A DNA stretch of 54,999 nt, taken from assembly GCF_023243045.1 (NCBI RefSeq), contig NZ_JALKFX010000024.1, forward strand, positions 1-54,999. Direction: 5' to 3'. This document shows, in pieces, positions 17,105 to 25,361 of the stretch; positions within the stretch are counted from its first letter, which is position 1, and the number at the start of each line of letters is the position of its first letter. The notes under the pieces were generated by a model, which did no database searches, was not told the origin of the DNA, and worked only from the letters and a program-made list of their open reading frames with translations. The stretch is from Frankia sp. AgB32. GTDB taxonomy: Bacteria > Actinomycetota > Actinomycetes > Frankiales > Frankiaceae. Made by a program: the position numbers and the translations under genes.

Positions 17105-18007
17105 ATGACTCCAGCGAGCGCCCTGCGCCAGTCGCCGTCGCGGACGTCCCAGCAGCTCACGCCGGTTTCGTCCGTGTTGTCGCGGTCCGCGCCCCACCCG
17201 TCCGCGTCGCGCCGGTCCACGCCGGCCGCAGTGGACGTCGCGCGAAATGTCCCACACCAGTCCGCCTCGGCGGCTGCGGCGCCACGCGATCAGTCGACCG
17301 TCGAGGTATCCTCCGCTCGGAGGAACCGGTCTGGTTCCGCGGGGTCTGCGGCGTCGCGCGTCGGGCTGGGCGTCGTGGCGGAAGACGGTGAGGGGATGAT
17401 CCTGGTCGACGAGACCACCGAGGAGCGGGGCGCCCGGTTCGAGCGGGACGCCCTCCCGTACCTCGACCAGCTGTACGCGGCCGCGCTGCGGATGACGCGG
17501 AATCCCGCGGACGCCGAGGACCTCGTCCAGGAGACCTTCGTCAAGGCGTTCGCCGCCTTCCACCAGTTCCAGGCCGGCACCAATCTCAAGGCCTGGCTGT
17601 ACCGGATCCTGACGAACACGTTCATCAACACCTACCGTCGCCGCCAGCGCCAGCCGTTGCAGAGCCCGACCGAACAGGTCGAGGACTGGCAGCTCGCCGA
17701 GGCGGAGTCGCACACCTCCGCCGGGCTGAAGAGCGCCGAGACGGAGGCGTTGGAACACCTGCCCGACAGCGATATCAAGGACGCGCTGCAGGCGCTGCCG
17801 GAGGACTTCCGGATGGCCGTGTACCTCGCCGACGTCGAGGGCTTCTCCTACAAGGAGATCGCGGAGATCATGGGTACGCCGATCGGTACCGTGATGTCCC
17901 GGCTGCACCGTGGTCGCCGGGGCCTGCGCAAGTCCCTGGAGCAGTACGCGGCGGACCGCGGGCTCGTCCCGGCAGGATCATCCGATGCCGAGGGTGGTGC
18001 GTCGTGA
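17105..18007 (+). CDS. sigR: ECF sigma factor SigR/SigH, with long N-terminal extension
   Basis: This is an extracytoplasmic-function sigma factor for the thiol-oxidative stress response. From about residue 110 it aligns with the SigR/SigH family: [39 protein letters not shown] (region 2.1-2.2), [30 protein letters not shown] (2.3-2.4), [42 protein letters not shown] (region 4). Translation from ATG 17105 has the best ribosome-binding site in the area (GGAGG four bases upstream), giving 300 residues with a roughly 97-residue Ser/Ala/Arg-rich extension. A second in-frame ATG at 17396 ([12 protein letters not shown]) would give the normal-sized protein. In Streptomyces, SigR likewise exists as a short form and a longer, autoregulated form. 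The stop overlaps the rsrA start (GTGA). Confidence 0.95.
   Translation: MTPASALRQSPSRTSQQLTPVSSVLSRSAPHPSASRRSTPAAVDVARNVPHQSASAAAAPRDQSTVEVSSARRNRSGSAGSAASRVGLGVVAEDGEGMILVDETTEERGARFERDALPYLDQLYAAALRMTRNPADAEDLVQETFVKAFAAFHQFQAGTNLKAWLYRILTNTFINTYRRRQRQPLQSPTEQVEDWQLAEAESHTSAGLKSAETEALEHLPDSDIKDALQALPEDFRMAVYLADVEGFSYKEIAEIMGTPIGTVMSRLHRGRRGLRKSLEQYAADRGLVPAGSSDAEGGAS
17310..17338 (+). repeat. Two adjoining small palindromes inside the sigR extension
   Basis: CCTCCG-CT-CGGAGG (17310-17323) is followed directly by GGAACC-GGTCT-GGTTCC (17322-17338). They lie about 60-85 bp before the internal ATG 17396. GGAAC at 17322 with GTC 17 bp later is a weak sigma-R-like arrangement, so the region could carry an internal promoter or an mRNA structure controlling the short form. 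The assignment is speculative. Confidence 0.35.
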
Positions 18008-18288
18008 GCTGCGGTGGCGAACACGAGATCGACTGCCGGAAGGTGCTCGACGCGGTCTTCCTGTACCTCGACGGGGAGTGCGAGGGCGGGCAGCACAGCC
18101 TGATCCGGTCGCATCTCGACGAGTGCTCCCCGTGCCTGCGCGAGTTCGGTCTCGAACGCGAGGTGAAGATGCTCGTCGCCCGCAAGTGCGGGGGGGAGCG
18201 GGCGCCGGACTCGCTTCGGTCGAGCCTGCTGGAACGGCTGCGCCTGGCCCGCGCCGAGGTGGACGGCGCCGAGTTCCGCGCCGAGTAG
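18004..18288 (+). CDS. rsrA: RsrA-type zinc anti-sigma factor (redox sensing)
   Basis: This 94-residue zinc-binding anti-sigma factor holds SigR inactive under reducing conditions and releases it when its thiols are oxidised. The sequence [19 protein letters not shown], then [17 protein letters not shown], places Cys3, Cys11, His37, Cys41 and Cys44 at the same positions as in Streptomyces RsrA, including the H-x3-C-x2-C core. A further Cys occurs in ARKCGGER. The start GTG overlaps the sigR stop by four bases, so the pair is translationally coupled, as expected for stoichiometric sigma/anti-sigma production. A perfect 24-nt palindrome follows the stop. Confidence 0.95.
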   Translation: MSCGGEHEIDCRKVLDAVFLYLDGECEGGQHSLIRSHLDECSPCLREFGLEREVKMLVARKCGGERAPDSLRSSLLERLRLARAEVDGAEFRAE

Positions 18289-18310
18289 GCGCCTGGGTGG
18301 GCGCCCGGCG

Positions 18311-18334
18311 GCGGGCCGTGTCGACACGGCCCGC
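18311..18334. terminator. Bidirectional terminator between rsrA and bL37
   Basis: A perfect 24-nt palindrome (left half GCGGGCCGTGTC) lies 22 bp after the rsrA stop and 8 bp before the stop of the convergent bL37 gene. It can form a 10-bp or longer GC-rich hairpin on either strand. There is no T-run, as is common in high-GC actinobacteria. Confidence 0.65.
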
Positions 18335-18342
18335 CGAGCTGC

Positions 18343-18417
18343 TCAGGTGTTCGGGCGCTTGCCGTGGTTGGCCTTGTGCTTCGCCCGTGCGCGGCGCTTG
18401 CGCTTCTTCTTCGCCAT
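18343..18417 (-). CDS. Ribosomal protein bL37 (24 residues)
   Basis: Only 24 codons long, this frame encodes MAKKKRKRRARAK followed by HKANHGKRPNT. It matches the actinobacterial 50S protein bL37 first seen in mycobacterial ribosome structures, which has a basic body and the C-terminal signature K-A-N-H-G-K-R-P-N. It is preceded by AAGGAG six bases upstream of ATG 18417, a textbook ribosome-binding site. The protein would bind 23S rRNA. It is convergent with rsrA across a palindromic terminator. Genes of this size are easily missed by automatic annotation. Confidence 0.88.
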   Translation of the reverse strand: MAKKKRKRRARAKHKANHGKRPNT

Positions 18418-18449
18418 GGCGGTCTCCTTCCCGTGAGGTGGGTGTCCCG

Positions 18450-19646
18450 TCATCGTGCCAGTCCGCGGCGACGAGCGGTGACCGGCCTCGGACCGAGGTT
18501 GTCCTCGTTCCGGCTGTCACGCTCCGCGTCCAGGCTCCGGACAGGGTCCGCCCGGTCGTCGTCGGGGCCCCAGTCGTCGCCCTCGCCGTCCGCCTGGCCG
18601 CGAGGCGTCGTGCCGTCGCGGGCGCCCGCGACGCGCGTGTCGTCCCTGTCGTCCACGGCCAGGTCGTCTGCGGCCAGGTCGCGCGGGTCGGTGTCGTCCG
18701 GGTCGGCGTCGTCCGGGTCGGCGTCGTGGATGTCGCCGTCGTCCGGGTCGGCGTCGTGGATGTCGCCGTCGTAGGCGTCGCTGCCGTAGCTGTCCCTGCC
18801 GTAGCTGTCCTCGCCACTGGTGTGGGCGGCGTACGCGCCGTCGCCGTCGTCGTCGTAGGTGTCGTCGAACGCGTCATAGGTGTCGCCGAGCGGATCGCCG
18901 TCGCCGCGCCGCACGGGCGGGCCGTCGACGGCGTCGTCACCGGGTTCGCCGGGCGCGACCGGGCGACCCGTTCCGCCGTAGCTCGCGGGCAGGGCCCCGG
19001 CCAGGGCGGCGTTGCGGCGGGCCTGTAGCGTGCGCCGCGCCCGGACCGGCGTCACGGCGCCGAAGACCCCGAGTGCCGCCGCGATCGCGACATCCCCGAT
19101 GCTCACCACGGCCGGGACGCCCGGAAACGGGAACGGGATGACGTCGCTGAGCAGCCGCAGGCTGGTGCCGCCGCCGGCGGGAGTGTGGAAGGCTGAGGTG
19201 AGGATGTCCTCGATCGGGACCCCCGCGTGGCGCGCGCCCCACAACGACACCGGCATCTGACCGCCGTTGGCCGCGATCGCGGCGGCGTTGGCAATGATGC
19301 CGGCCAGGAGAAGTCCCAGACCGGGTAGCCGGTTGTTCATTCCGGCGAACAGGGCGGCGAGCACGGCGGCCACGATCCAGGCCGGGCTGTGCAGCGCCGG
19401 GACGAGTCCGCCCACGGCCAGCACCAGCACCAGCACGGCGAACAGCCAGGGCCGGTAGACGTGAACGCGGGCGAGGGCGCCAAGGGTTCCACCGCGGGCG
19501 AGGCCGACGCCCAGCCCACATACCAGGGTCAGCACGACAAGTACGAGCACATGCGTAGTCTGCGGGTTTGCGGGATTCGCGCCCAACACCGGGCGGCCGA
19601 TTCGTGCGTTCGGCGTGTTCCGGTCGGCCTTGTGGGCGTGGGCCAT
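18450..19646 (-). CDS. DUF5317-family membrane protein with Asp-rich repetitive tail
   Basis: The frame encodes 398 residues. The first 210 or so contain several hydrophobic spans (HVLVLVVLTLVCGLGVGLARG, PWLFAVLVLVLAVGGLVPALH, AWIVAAVLAALFAGMN, GLGLLLAGIIANAAAIAANGG) and the sequence NNRLPGLGLLLAG-IANAAAIAANGGQMP, typical of DUF5317 membrane proteins of unknown function. A re-entrant segment PAVVSIGDVAIAAALGVFGAVTP closes the core. The remaining third is a low-complexity acidic tail with DADPDDGDIH repeats, encoded by 30-bp and 15-bp duplications. The start at ATG 19646 is uncertain; translation may begin later, near the first membrane span. It diverges from the biotinyl-protein gene, whose promoter abuts its start codon. 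Confidence 0.75.
   Translation of the reverse strand: MAHAHKADRNTPNARIGRPVLGANPANPQTTHVLVLVVLTLVCGLGVGLARGGTLGALARVHVYRPWLFAVLVLVLAVGGLVPALHSPAWIVAAVLAALFAGMNNRLPGLGLLLAGIIANAAAIAANGGQMPVSLWGARHAGVPIEDILTSAFHTPAGGGTSLRLLSDVIPFPFPGVPAVVSIGDVAIAAALGVFGAVTPVRARRTLQARRNAALAGALPASYGGTGRPVAPGEPGDDAVDGPPVRRGDGDPLGDTYDAFDDTYDDDGDGAYAAHTSGEDSYGRDSYGSDAYDGDIHDADPDDGDIHDADPDDADPDDTDPRDLAADDLAVDDRDDTRVAGARDGTTPRGQADGEGDDWGPDDDRADPVRSLDAERDSRNEDNLGPRPVTARRRGLAR
18693..18767 (-). repeat. In-frame repeats coding for an Asp-rich tail
   Basis: Two perfect 30-bp copies (18708-18737 and 18738-18767) are preceded by an extra 15-bp half-unit, GTCGTCCGGGTCGGC (18693-18707). All lengths are multiples of three, so the array encodes repeated DADPDD and GDIH blocks in the acidic tail of the DUF5317 protein without breaking the frame. 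Confidence 0.85.
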
Positions 19647-19674
19647 TGGTCCGGATGCCCGATGGCACTAGGCT
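19646..19674 (+). promoter_or_regulatory. Housekeeping promoter of the biotinyl-domain gene
   Basis: TTGGTC (19646-19651) and TAGGCT (19669-19674) are spaced by exactly 17 bp, a good principal-sigma promoter for this GC content. It lies about 80 bp before the biotinyl-protein start. Confidence 0.5.
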
Positions 19675-19751
19675 CCTGGAAGGTCCACTACAGGCGGGTC
19701 CGGTGATTCGGATGCTCGAATCCGGCCCACAAGGTGCGGAGGGGAGCGTCG

Positions 19752-19979
19752 ATGGCGGAGGAGGTCCGCGCGGAGATGGTGGCCAACGTGTGGAAGGTCG
19801 TCGTCGGTGTGGGGGACTCGGTGTCCGCCGGTGACGCCCTCGTCATCCTCGACTCCATGAAGATGGAGATCCCGGTGATCAGCGAGGACGGCGGCACGGT
19901 CGCCCGGATCGCCGTGCAGGAGGGCGACGTGGTCCAGGACGGCGATCTGATCGCGGTCGTCGAGCCCGTCGCCGGCTGA
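19752..19979 (+). CDS. Biotin/lipoyl-attachment domain protein (TB7.3-like)
   Basis: This 75-residue protein consists of a single biotinyl-carrier barrel. The modification motif is [11 protein letters not shown], with Lys37 between two Met residues as in biotinylated carriers, and the two halves are related by the usual pseudo-symmetry ([15 protein letters not shown] and [15 protein letters not shown]). It has no carboxylase domains, so it is a free carrier like mycobacterial TB7.3 (Rv3221c), which lies beside sigH-rshA in Mycobacterium as this gene lies beside sigR-rsrA here. The start at ATG 19752 is supported by a GGAGGGG region upstream. Its partner enzyme is unknown. Biotin-synthesis genes follow immediately downstream. 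Confidence 0.9.
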   Translation: MAEEVRAEMVANVWKVVVGVGDSVSAGDALVILDSMKMEIPVISEDGGTVARIAVQEGDVVQDGDLIAVVEPVAG

Positions 19980-20070
19980 GCCGGGCTGGCGGGCCGCCGC
20001 TGGCCCGCGTTGGCCGCAGCCGGCGCTTGCTGCAGATCACACCTGTGTGCCATGCCTTAAGATTCCGTTC

Positions 20071-20265
20071 ATGGACGCCTCATTCTGTGACCGTTGCGGC
20101 CAGTTGGCCAGTGTGGGCAGCCATGAGGTGTGCGCGCGGGCGCGGGAGCTGGAGCCACCGCGGTACTGCCGGATCTGCCGGCGGCGGATGGTGGTCCAGA
20201 TAACGCCGAGTGGCTGGTCCGCCCGGTGCGCCGAGCACGGCCGCACGACGGCCACAAACGCCTGA
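20071..20265 (+). CDS. bsaP: Small Cys-rich protein, probable biotin synthase auxiliary protein BsaP
   Basis: The frame encodes 64 residues from ATG 20071 ([20 protein letters not shown]); an in-frame ATG eight codons earlier is possible. It contains C-x2-C (CDRCG), a His/Cys pair (SHEVC), a second C-x2-C ([13 protein letters not shown]) and a closing SARCAEHG. The layout, especially [21 protein letters not shown], resembles the actinobacterial small proteins encoded beside bioB and described as biotin synthase auxiliary protein (Rv1590-like), which supports the iron-sulfur enzyme BioB. Here it is convergent with bioB, 84 bp apart, across a shared hairpin. The identification rests on recalled family pattern plus context and should be confirmed by alignment. 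Confidence 0.7.
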   Translation: MDASFCDRCGQLASVGSHEVCARARELEPPRYCRICRRRMVVQITPSGWSARCAEHGRTTATNA

Positions 20266-20308
20266 CACGGCATCCCGGGCGGTGAGCCGGTCGTTCGCGA
20301 TGCCGTGT
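20265..20308. terminator. Hairpin between bsaP-like gene and bioB
   Basis: ACACGGCATC (20265-20274) and GATGCCGTGT (20299-20308) form a perfect 10-bp stem with a 24-base loop that itself contains short GC complementarity. It starts on the last base of the bsaP stop codon and lies between convergent genes, so a bidirectional terminator is the simplest reading. Confidence 0.5.
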
Positions 20309-20349
20309 GCCGGCACGGGCCTGGGCCCGCGCCGGCGCCATGGACGGTC

Positions 20350-21516
20350 CTACAGGGTCGCCTGCAGCGACTTGATCGGCATGCTCAGGTCGGCCAGCAT
20401 CTTCAGGTCGGACTCGGCCGGCCGGCCGAGCGTCGTGAGGTAGTTGCCAACGATCACCGCGTTGATGCCACCGAGCATCCCCTGCGTCTCCAGGTCGCCG
20501 AGGGTGATCTCGCGGCCGCCGGAGTAGCGCAGGATCGTGCGGGGCAGGGCGAGCCGGAACGCGGCGATGGCACGCAGCGCGTCCCGCGGCGCGACCGGCG
20601 GGTAGTCGCCGAAGGGAGTGCCGGGGCGCGGGTTGAGGAAGTTCATCGGCACCTCGTCCGGCTCCAGCAGGGCGAGCTGCGCGGCGAGCTCGGCGCGCTG
20701 CTCCAGCGATTCGCCGACCCCCAGGATCGCGCCACAGCACAGCTCCATGCCGGCCGCGCGGACCATCTCGCAGGTCTCCCAGCGCTCCTCCCAGGAGTGC
20801 GTGGTGACGACCTTGGCGAAGTGGGACCGAGCTGTCTCGAGGTTGTGGTTGTACCGGTGCACCCCGAGCTCGGTCAGCTCGTCCACCTGCTGCTGGGTGA
20901 GCATGCCCAGAGAGCAGGCGATATTGATCTCCACGGCGGCGCGGATGGCGGCGACGCCCTCGCGGATCTGGGACATCAGCCGGGCGTCGGGGCCGCGGAC
21001 GGCGGCGACGATGCAGAACTCGCTGGCGCCGGTCGCCGCGGTCTGCCGGGCGGCCTCGACCAGGGAGGGAACGTCCAGCCACGCCGAGCGCACCGGCGAG
21101 TCGAACTTGCCCGACTGCGAGCAGAAGTGACAGTCCTCCGGGCAGCCGCCGGTCTTCAGGCTGACGATGCCCTCGACCTCGACCTCCGGGCCGCACCAGC
21201 GCATCCGCACCTCGTGGGCGAGGGCCAGCAGGTCGTTCAGCGACTCGTCGGGCAGCCGCAGGACAGCGAGCACGGCGGCCTCGTCCAGGCCACGCCCGGC
21301 CTCGAGCACCTCGCTGCGAGCATACGCGAGCAGCTCCGCCGGGCTCGGCTCAGTGGCGGCGACGGCCACCGGCTCTGCCGGGGAGACGGGGGCGGAGGTC
21401 TCGGCGGCGGCTCCGGTGTCCTCCCGGGTGACGGCGGTCTCGGTGCGCGCGCCGGGAACCACCCTCACGGGGGACCCTGCCGTCGAGGCGGGGTGCGCGG
21501 TCACGGGTGCGGTCAC
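20350..21516 (-). CDS. bioB: Biotin synthase
   Basis: This 388-residue radical-SAM enzyme inserts sulfur into dethiobiotin. The radical-SAM cluster motif is [16 protein letters not shown] (C-x3-C-x2-C, about residue 125). Conserved downstream blocks are [80 protein letters not shown] and [13 protein letters not shown], the latter holding the [2Fe-2S]-ligating Arg region. The start is GTG 21516, with GGAGG five bases upstream. About 70 N-terminal residues (Ala/Thr/Pro-rich) precede the conserved fold, longer than typical BioB. It is separated from bioD by 260 bp, so it may have its own promoter while belonging to the same minus-strand biotin group. Confidence 0.96.
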   Translation of the reverse strand: MTAPVTAHPASTAGSPVRVVPGARTETAVTREDTGAAAETSAPVSPAEPVAVAATEPSPAELLAYARSEVLEAGRGLDEAAVLAVLRLPDESLNDLLALAHEVRMRWCGPEVEVEGIVSLKTGGCPEDCHFCSQSGKFDSPVRSAWLDVPSLVEAARQTAATGASEFCIVAAVRGPDARLMSQIREGVAAIRAAVEINIACSLGMLTQQQVDELTELGVHRYNHNLETARSHFAKVVTTHSWEERWETCEMVRAAGMELCCGAILGVGESLEQRAELAAQLALLEPDEVPMNFLNPRPGTPFGDYPPVAPRDALRAIAAFRLALPRTILRYSGGREITLGDLETQGMLGGINAVIVGNYLTTLGRPAESDLKMLADLSMPIKSLQATL

Positions 21517-21776
21517 GGTGGCCTCCAGGACATGGACGTGGACGGGACTGAGTCGGCGGGTCGGGTCGTCATTGTGGTTGGTCGCAGGTGCGGATGGTCG
21601 GTTTTGCGGTAGTCGTGGGCTGGCATCGGGCGGATTGGGGCGGTACGTCGGGACCCGGATCGTGATGGGATCACTGGCCCCTTCGGGCGCGCATCCATTG
21701 TGGAGGCGGGGCTGCCGGGTCGGGCGACTTTCGAGGGCGATCTCCGGCACGTTCAGCACAGGAACGCGCCGGAACA

Positions 21777-22493
21777 TCACAGATGGTGATCGTCGCGGAA
21801 CGTTCGCGCCGAGAAGGTACCGCCGAACGCCGGCTCGAGCGAGCGTCTGGCCGTCGCGAGGAAGTCGGTCCGGCCCAGCAGGCCAGCGCCGGCGGGCAGC
21901 GCGCCCGACAGCGGCCGACCCGCGAGGATCTCCAGGTCGGTCAGGTTGCTGCGGCAGGCCAGATCCGGCTCGGCCGGCCACGAACCGATCACCACCCCGG
22001 CGAGGTCGAGACCGCGGTGCGCCAACGCCTCCAGGGTGAGCGCGGTGGTGTTCAGCGTGCCGAGTCCGGCGGCCGTCACCACCAGCACCGGGGCCGACAG
22101 CATCCGGGCGAGGTCGGCCAGCGTGGCGCCGTTGTCGTCGTAGCGCACGAGCAGGCCACCGGCCCCCTCGACGACGACGAGGTCGCGCCCGGCGGCCAGC
22201 TTCCCCACCATGTCCGCGAGGGCCGTGAGGTCGACGGCGGCCCGCCCCGCCCGCCGCGCGGCCGCCGCGGGGGCGAGCGGATCGGGAAACCGCGCCAGTT
22301 CGTGCACGTCGTCGACGCCGGCGAGACTGGCGACGAGGTCGACATCGCCGAGCTCCCCGGGCTTGACCCCGGTCTGCGCCGGCTTGACGACGGCGACGGC
22401 GTGTCCGCGGTCGTGCGCGAGCGCGGCGACGGCGGCGGTCACCACGGTCTTGCCGACTTCGGTACCCGTGCCGGAGACCACCAGCACCGTCAT
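21777..22493 (-). CDS. bioD: Dethiobiotin synthetase
   Basis: This 238-residue ATP-dependent carboxylase-like ligase forms the ureido ring of dethiobiotin from 7,8-diaminononanoate. The P-loop variant [17 protein letters not shown] is at the N-terminus (about residues 5-20), followed by VVKPAQTGV (substrate-binding Lys), [31 protein letters not shown] and [15 protein letters not shown], as in the family. ATG 22493 overlaps the bioF stop codon (ATGA), so bioF and bioD are translationally coupled. It is the expected size. bioA was not found in the window. Confidence 0.95.
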   Translation of the reverse strand: MTVLVVSGTGTEVGKTVVTAAVAALAHDRGHAVAVVKPAQTGVKPGELGDVDLVASLAGVDDVHELARFPDPLAPAAAARRAGRAAVDLTALADMVGKLAAGRDLVVVEGAGGLLVRYDDNGATLADLARMLSAPVLVVTAAGLGTLNTTALTLEALAHRGLDLAGVVIGSWPAEPDLACRSNLTDLEILAGRPLSGALPAGAGLLGRTDFLATARRSLEPAFGGTFSARTFRDDHHL

Positions 22494-23797
22494 CGGCCCG
22501 GCACCGTCATCGAGTGGGCGCCGCTCTGGGCCAGCACTCCGGCTGCGGCGAACGCCGAGGTCACCAGGTCGAGATCGGCGTCGGTGAGGTCGGCGCGGGC
22601 AGCCAGCCGCAGCCGGCTCGTACCCGCCGGCACCGTCGGCGGCCGGAAGCACCCGACCGCCACCCCGTGCGCCAGACAGGTCGCCGCGGCCTCGAACGCG
22701 GGCTGCGGCTCACCGATCAGCACCGACACCACCGCCCCCGCCGGCGACGGGGCCCCGGTGAGCTCGGCGAGCTGGCGGGCCCGCGCGCGCACGGCGGCCG
22801 GCAGGTGCGGCCGGGTCCGGACCTCGGTGAGGGCGGCGAGCGCCGCGCCCACGTTCGCCGGGGCGAGGCCGGTGTCGAAGATGAAACTGCGCGCCGTGTC
22901 GACGAGATGGTCGCGCAGCGCCTCCGTGCCGAGCACCGCGCCGCCCAGGCCGGCGAGCGCCTTCGACAGGGTCACCGTGGCCACCACGTCCGGCGCTCCG
23001 GCCAGCCCCGCCGCGGCGAGCGCGCCACGCCCGGCCGGGCCGACGACGCCGAGCCCGTGCGCCTCGTCGACGACGAGCAGCGCACCGTGGGCGCGGGCGG
23101 CGGCGTGCAGCTCGGCCAGCGGGGCGGCGTCACCGTCGGCGGAGAACACCGATTCGGTGACGACGATCGCCCGCCGCCAGCCGCCGGCGGCGAGCGCCGC
23201 ACCGACGGCGGCGACGTCCGCGTGCGGGGTGATGACCACCCTCGCCCTGGACAGCCGGCACGCGTCGACGATCGAGGCGTGGTTGAGCGCGTCCGAGACG
23301 ATCAGATCGCCGGGGCCGGCCAGCGCGGTCAGGCAGCCGAGGTTCGCGGTGTAGCCGGAGGAGAACACCAGCGCGGCCGCGAAGCCGACGTGCTCGGCCA
23401 GGGCGTCCTCCAGCTCGGAGTGCAGGGTGGTCGAGCCGGTGACGAGCCGGCTTCCGGTCGACCCGGTGCCCCAGGTCCGCAACGCCCGCGCGGCGCCCTC
23501 GACGACCGCGGGATGCCGGCCCAGGCCGAGGTAGTCGTTGCCGGCGAGGTCGACGCGGACGGCGCCGGGCGCCCCGTCGCCCGGGTCGGCGGCCGGGGCG
23601 GGGCGCGGGCGCAGCCGGCGGCGCAGGCCGGCGGCCTGCCGATCACTGGCGTGCCCGGCGAGCCAGGCGAGGGGGTCGACCGGTGCTGGGCCGCCGGCCG
23701 GACCTGATGTGTGCCGCGCCACGTCGTCGCTGGCCGGCGGGCTGGTGGCCGGTCCGGCGCCGCAGCGGGCCACCGGGGGGGCACTGTCGGGTGTCAC
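22490..23797 (-). CDS. bioF: 8-amino-7-oxononanoate synthase
   Basis: This 435-residue PLP enzyme condenses pimeloyl-thioester with alanine. Motifs in order are [82 protein letters not shown] (Asp and His of the PLP pocket) and the Schiff-base Lys in [16 protein letters not shown]. The first 40 residues are low-complexity, so a later start is possible, but the frame is open from ATG 23797. It is the first gene of the minus-strand biotin cluster, divergent from the sensor kinase across about 80 bp and overlapping bioD by four bases. Confidence 0.94.
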   Translation of the reverse strand: MTPDSAPPVARCGAGPATSPPASDDVARHTSGPAGGPAPVDPLAWLAGHASDRQAAGLRRRLRPRPAPAADPGDGAPGAVRVDLAGNDYLGLGRHPAVVEGAARALRTWGTGSTGSRLVTGSTTLHSELEDALAEHVGFAAALVFSSGYTANLGCLTALAGPGDLIVSDALNHASIVDACRLSRARVVITPHADVAAVGAALAAGGWRRAIVVTESVFSADGDAAPLAELHAAARAHGALLVVDEAHGLGVVGPAGRGALAAAGLAGAPDVVATVTLSKALAGLGGAVLGTEALRDHLVDTARSFIFDTGLAPANVGAALAALTEVRTRPHLPAAVRARARQLAELTGAPSPAGAVVSVLIGEPQPAFEAAATCLAHGVAVGCFRPPTVPAGTSRLRLAARADLTDADLDLVTSAFAAAGVLAQSGAHSMTVPGR

Positions 23798-23879
23798 GAC
23801 GGCGAGCGTACGACCAACGACGGGCGCTGCGGGGTGCCCGCCAGCTCATGGCCCTCGCCGGTCTGGCAGTGTGCAGCCC

Positions 23880-25361
23880 GTGGGAACCCTCGCCGACATG
23901 CTGCGGGCGAGCACCGACCTCAGCGACGACGACATCGACCATCTGCACGCGCTCGTCGCGGACTGGGCCCTGCTCGCCGACCTGTCCTTCGCCGACCTGC
24001 TCCTGCTCGTACCCGTTCGCTCCGGTACGGCGTCGGGCCGCGGCGGCCGTACGAGTGGGACCGAGTTCCTGGTGGTGGCCCAGGTGCGGCCGACGACGGG
24101 GTCGACGGTCTACCACAACGACGAGGTCGGCAGTGTGGTGATCAACCGCTGGGTGGTGCAGAACGCCTGGCGGGAGCACCGGATCGCCCGGGAGGGCGAG
24201 CCCGAGTGGGACGGCGGGGTGCCGGTGCGCACCGAGGCGATCCCGGTCCGCCACGGCGACGAGGTCATCGCCGTGCTGGCCCGCGACACGAACCTGGCCA
24301 ATCCCCGGACGCCCAGCGACCTGGAGTCGTCCTACCTGCAGGGCGCGAACAACCTTGCGCTGATGGTCGCCGAGGGCGTGTTCCCGTTCCGGGGCAGCTC
24401 CTCCGAACTGCCCGAGTCGCCCCGGGTCGGGGACGGCATGATGCGCCTGGACGGCGCCGGCAAGGTCGTCTTCGCCAGCCCGAACGCGCTGTCCGCCTAC
24501 CGTCGCCTCGGCTACACCGGCAACGTCACCGGCGAGGATCTCCGCTCGGTGCACCGGGCGCTGAACCTGCCGGCGACGACCCCGGCGGCCTGGCACGCGA
24601 TCGGCCGGCGCCGGCCGGTGGAGGTCGAGGCGGCGGTCGGCAGCACGGTGGTGCTGCTGCGGGCGATCCCGCTGTTCCCGGGTGCGACCCGGGAGGTCCT
24701 GGTGCTCGTCCGGGACGTTTCCGAACTGCGTCGGCGCGAGGAACTGCTGCTCAGCAAGGACGCGACGATTCGTGAGATACATCACCGGGTCAAGAACAAC
24801 CTGCAGACGGTGGCCGCGCTGCTGCGGCTGCAGATGCGGCGCACCAAGGTCGACGAGGCGCGCGCGGCGCTGCGGGAGTCGGTCCGCCGGGTGACCTCGA
24901 TCGCGGTGGTGCACGAGACCCTGTCGCAGAGCCTGGGCGAAAGTGTGCCGTTCGACGAGATCGCCGACCAGATCACCTCGGTGACGGTCGACCTGGCGTC
25001 GACCGGGGCGCGGGCCAACACCCGCCGTTCTGGCTCGTTCGGCCGGCTGCCGGGCGAACTCGCCACGCCGTTGGCCCTTGTGCTTTCAGAGCTTCTGCAG
25101 AATGCTGTAGAACATGCGTTCGACGGCTCGGCGGGTTCGATCGAAATCCGCGTCGCCCGCTCGGTGGACCGGCTCGACGTGGTGGTCGCCGACGACGGCG
25201 CCGGCCTGCCGGAGGACTTCCAGCTCGAGCACTCACCCCGGTTGGGGTTGCAGATCGTGCGTCAGCTGGTGCTGGGAGAGATGCATGGCACGATCCGGCT
25301 CCAGGCTGGCCAGGAGCGTGGCACCGAGGCGCTCCTGTCCATCCCACTTTCTGAAAGTTGA
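23880..25361 (+). CDS. pdtaS: PdtaS-type soluble sensor histidine kinase
   Basis: This 493-residue cytosolic histidine kinase begins VGTLADMLRASTDLSDDDIDHL at GTG 23880, the point where it matches mycobacterial PdtaS; GTG 23871 and ATG 23898 are alternatives. The N-terminal GAF-like domain (ADLSFADLLLLVPV to NLALMVAEGVF, about 1-165) is followed by a PAS domain (DGMMRLDGAGKVVFASPNALSAYRRLG, about 180-285) and a HisKA_2-type transmitter with phospho-acceptor His in IREIHHRVKNNLQTVAALLRLQ (about 300). The ATPase region has LVLSELLQNAVEHAF (N-box) and VADDGAGLPED. Such kinases normally phosphorylate the RNA-binding ANTAR regulator PdtaR; no such gene is in this window. No membrane segment is seen. 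It is convergent with whiB1. Confidence 0.93.
   Translation: MGTLADMLRASTDLSDDDIDHLHALVADWALLADLSFADLLLLVPVRSGTASGRGGRTSGTEFLVVAQVRPTTGSTVYHNDEVGSVVINRWVVQNAWREHRIAREGEPEWDGGVPVRTEAIPVRHGDEVIAVLARDTNLANPRTPSDLESSYLQGANNLALMVAEGVFPFRGSSSELPESPRVGDGMMRLDGAGKVVFASPNALSAYRRLGYTGNVTGEDLRSVHRALNLPATTPAAWHAIGRRRPVEVEAAVGSTVVLLRAIPLFPGATREVLVLVRDVSELRRREELLLSKDATIREIHHRVKNNLQTVAALLRLQMRRTKVDEARAALRESVRRVTSIAVVHETLSQSLGESVPFDEIADQITSVTVDLASTGARANTRRSGSFGRLPGELATPLALVLSELLQNAVEHAFDGSAGSIEIRVARSVDRLDVVVADDGAGLPEDFQLEHSPRLGLQIVRQLVLGEMHGTIRLQAGQERGTEALLSIPLSES

Noticed and set aside
21517-21776. BioQ operator between bioD and bioB
   Set aside because: Only a half-site-like TGAAC was found near 21755; no symmetric second half.
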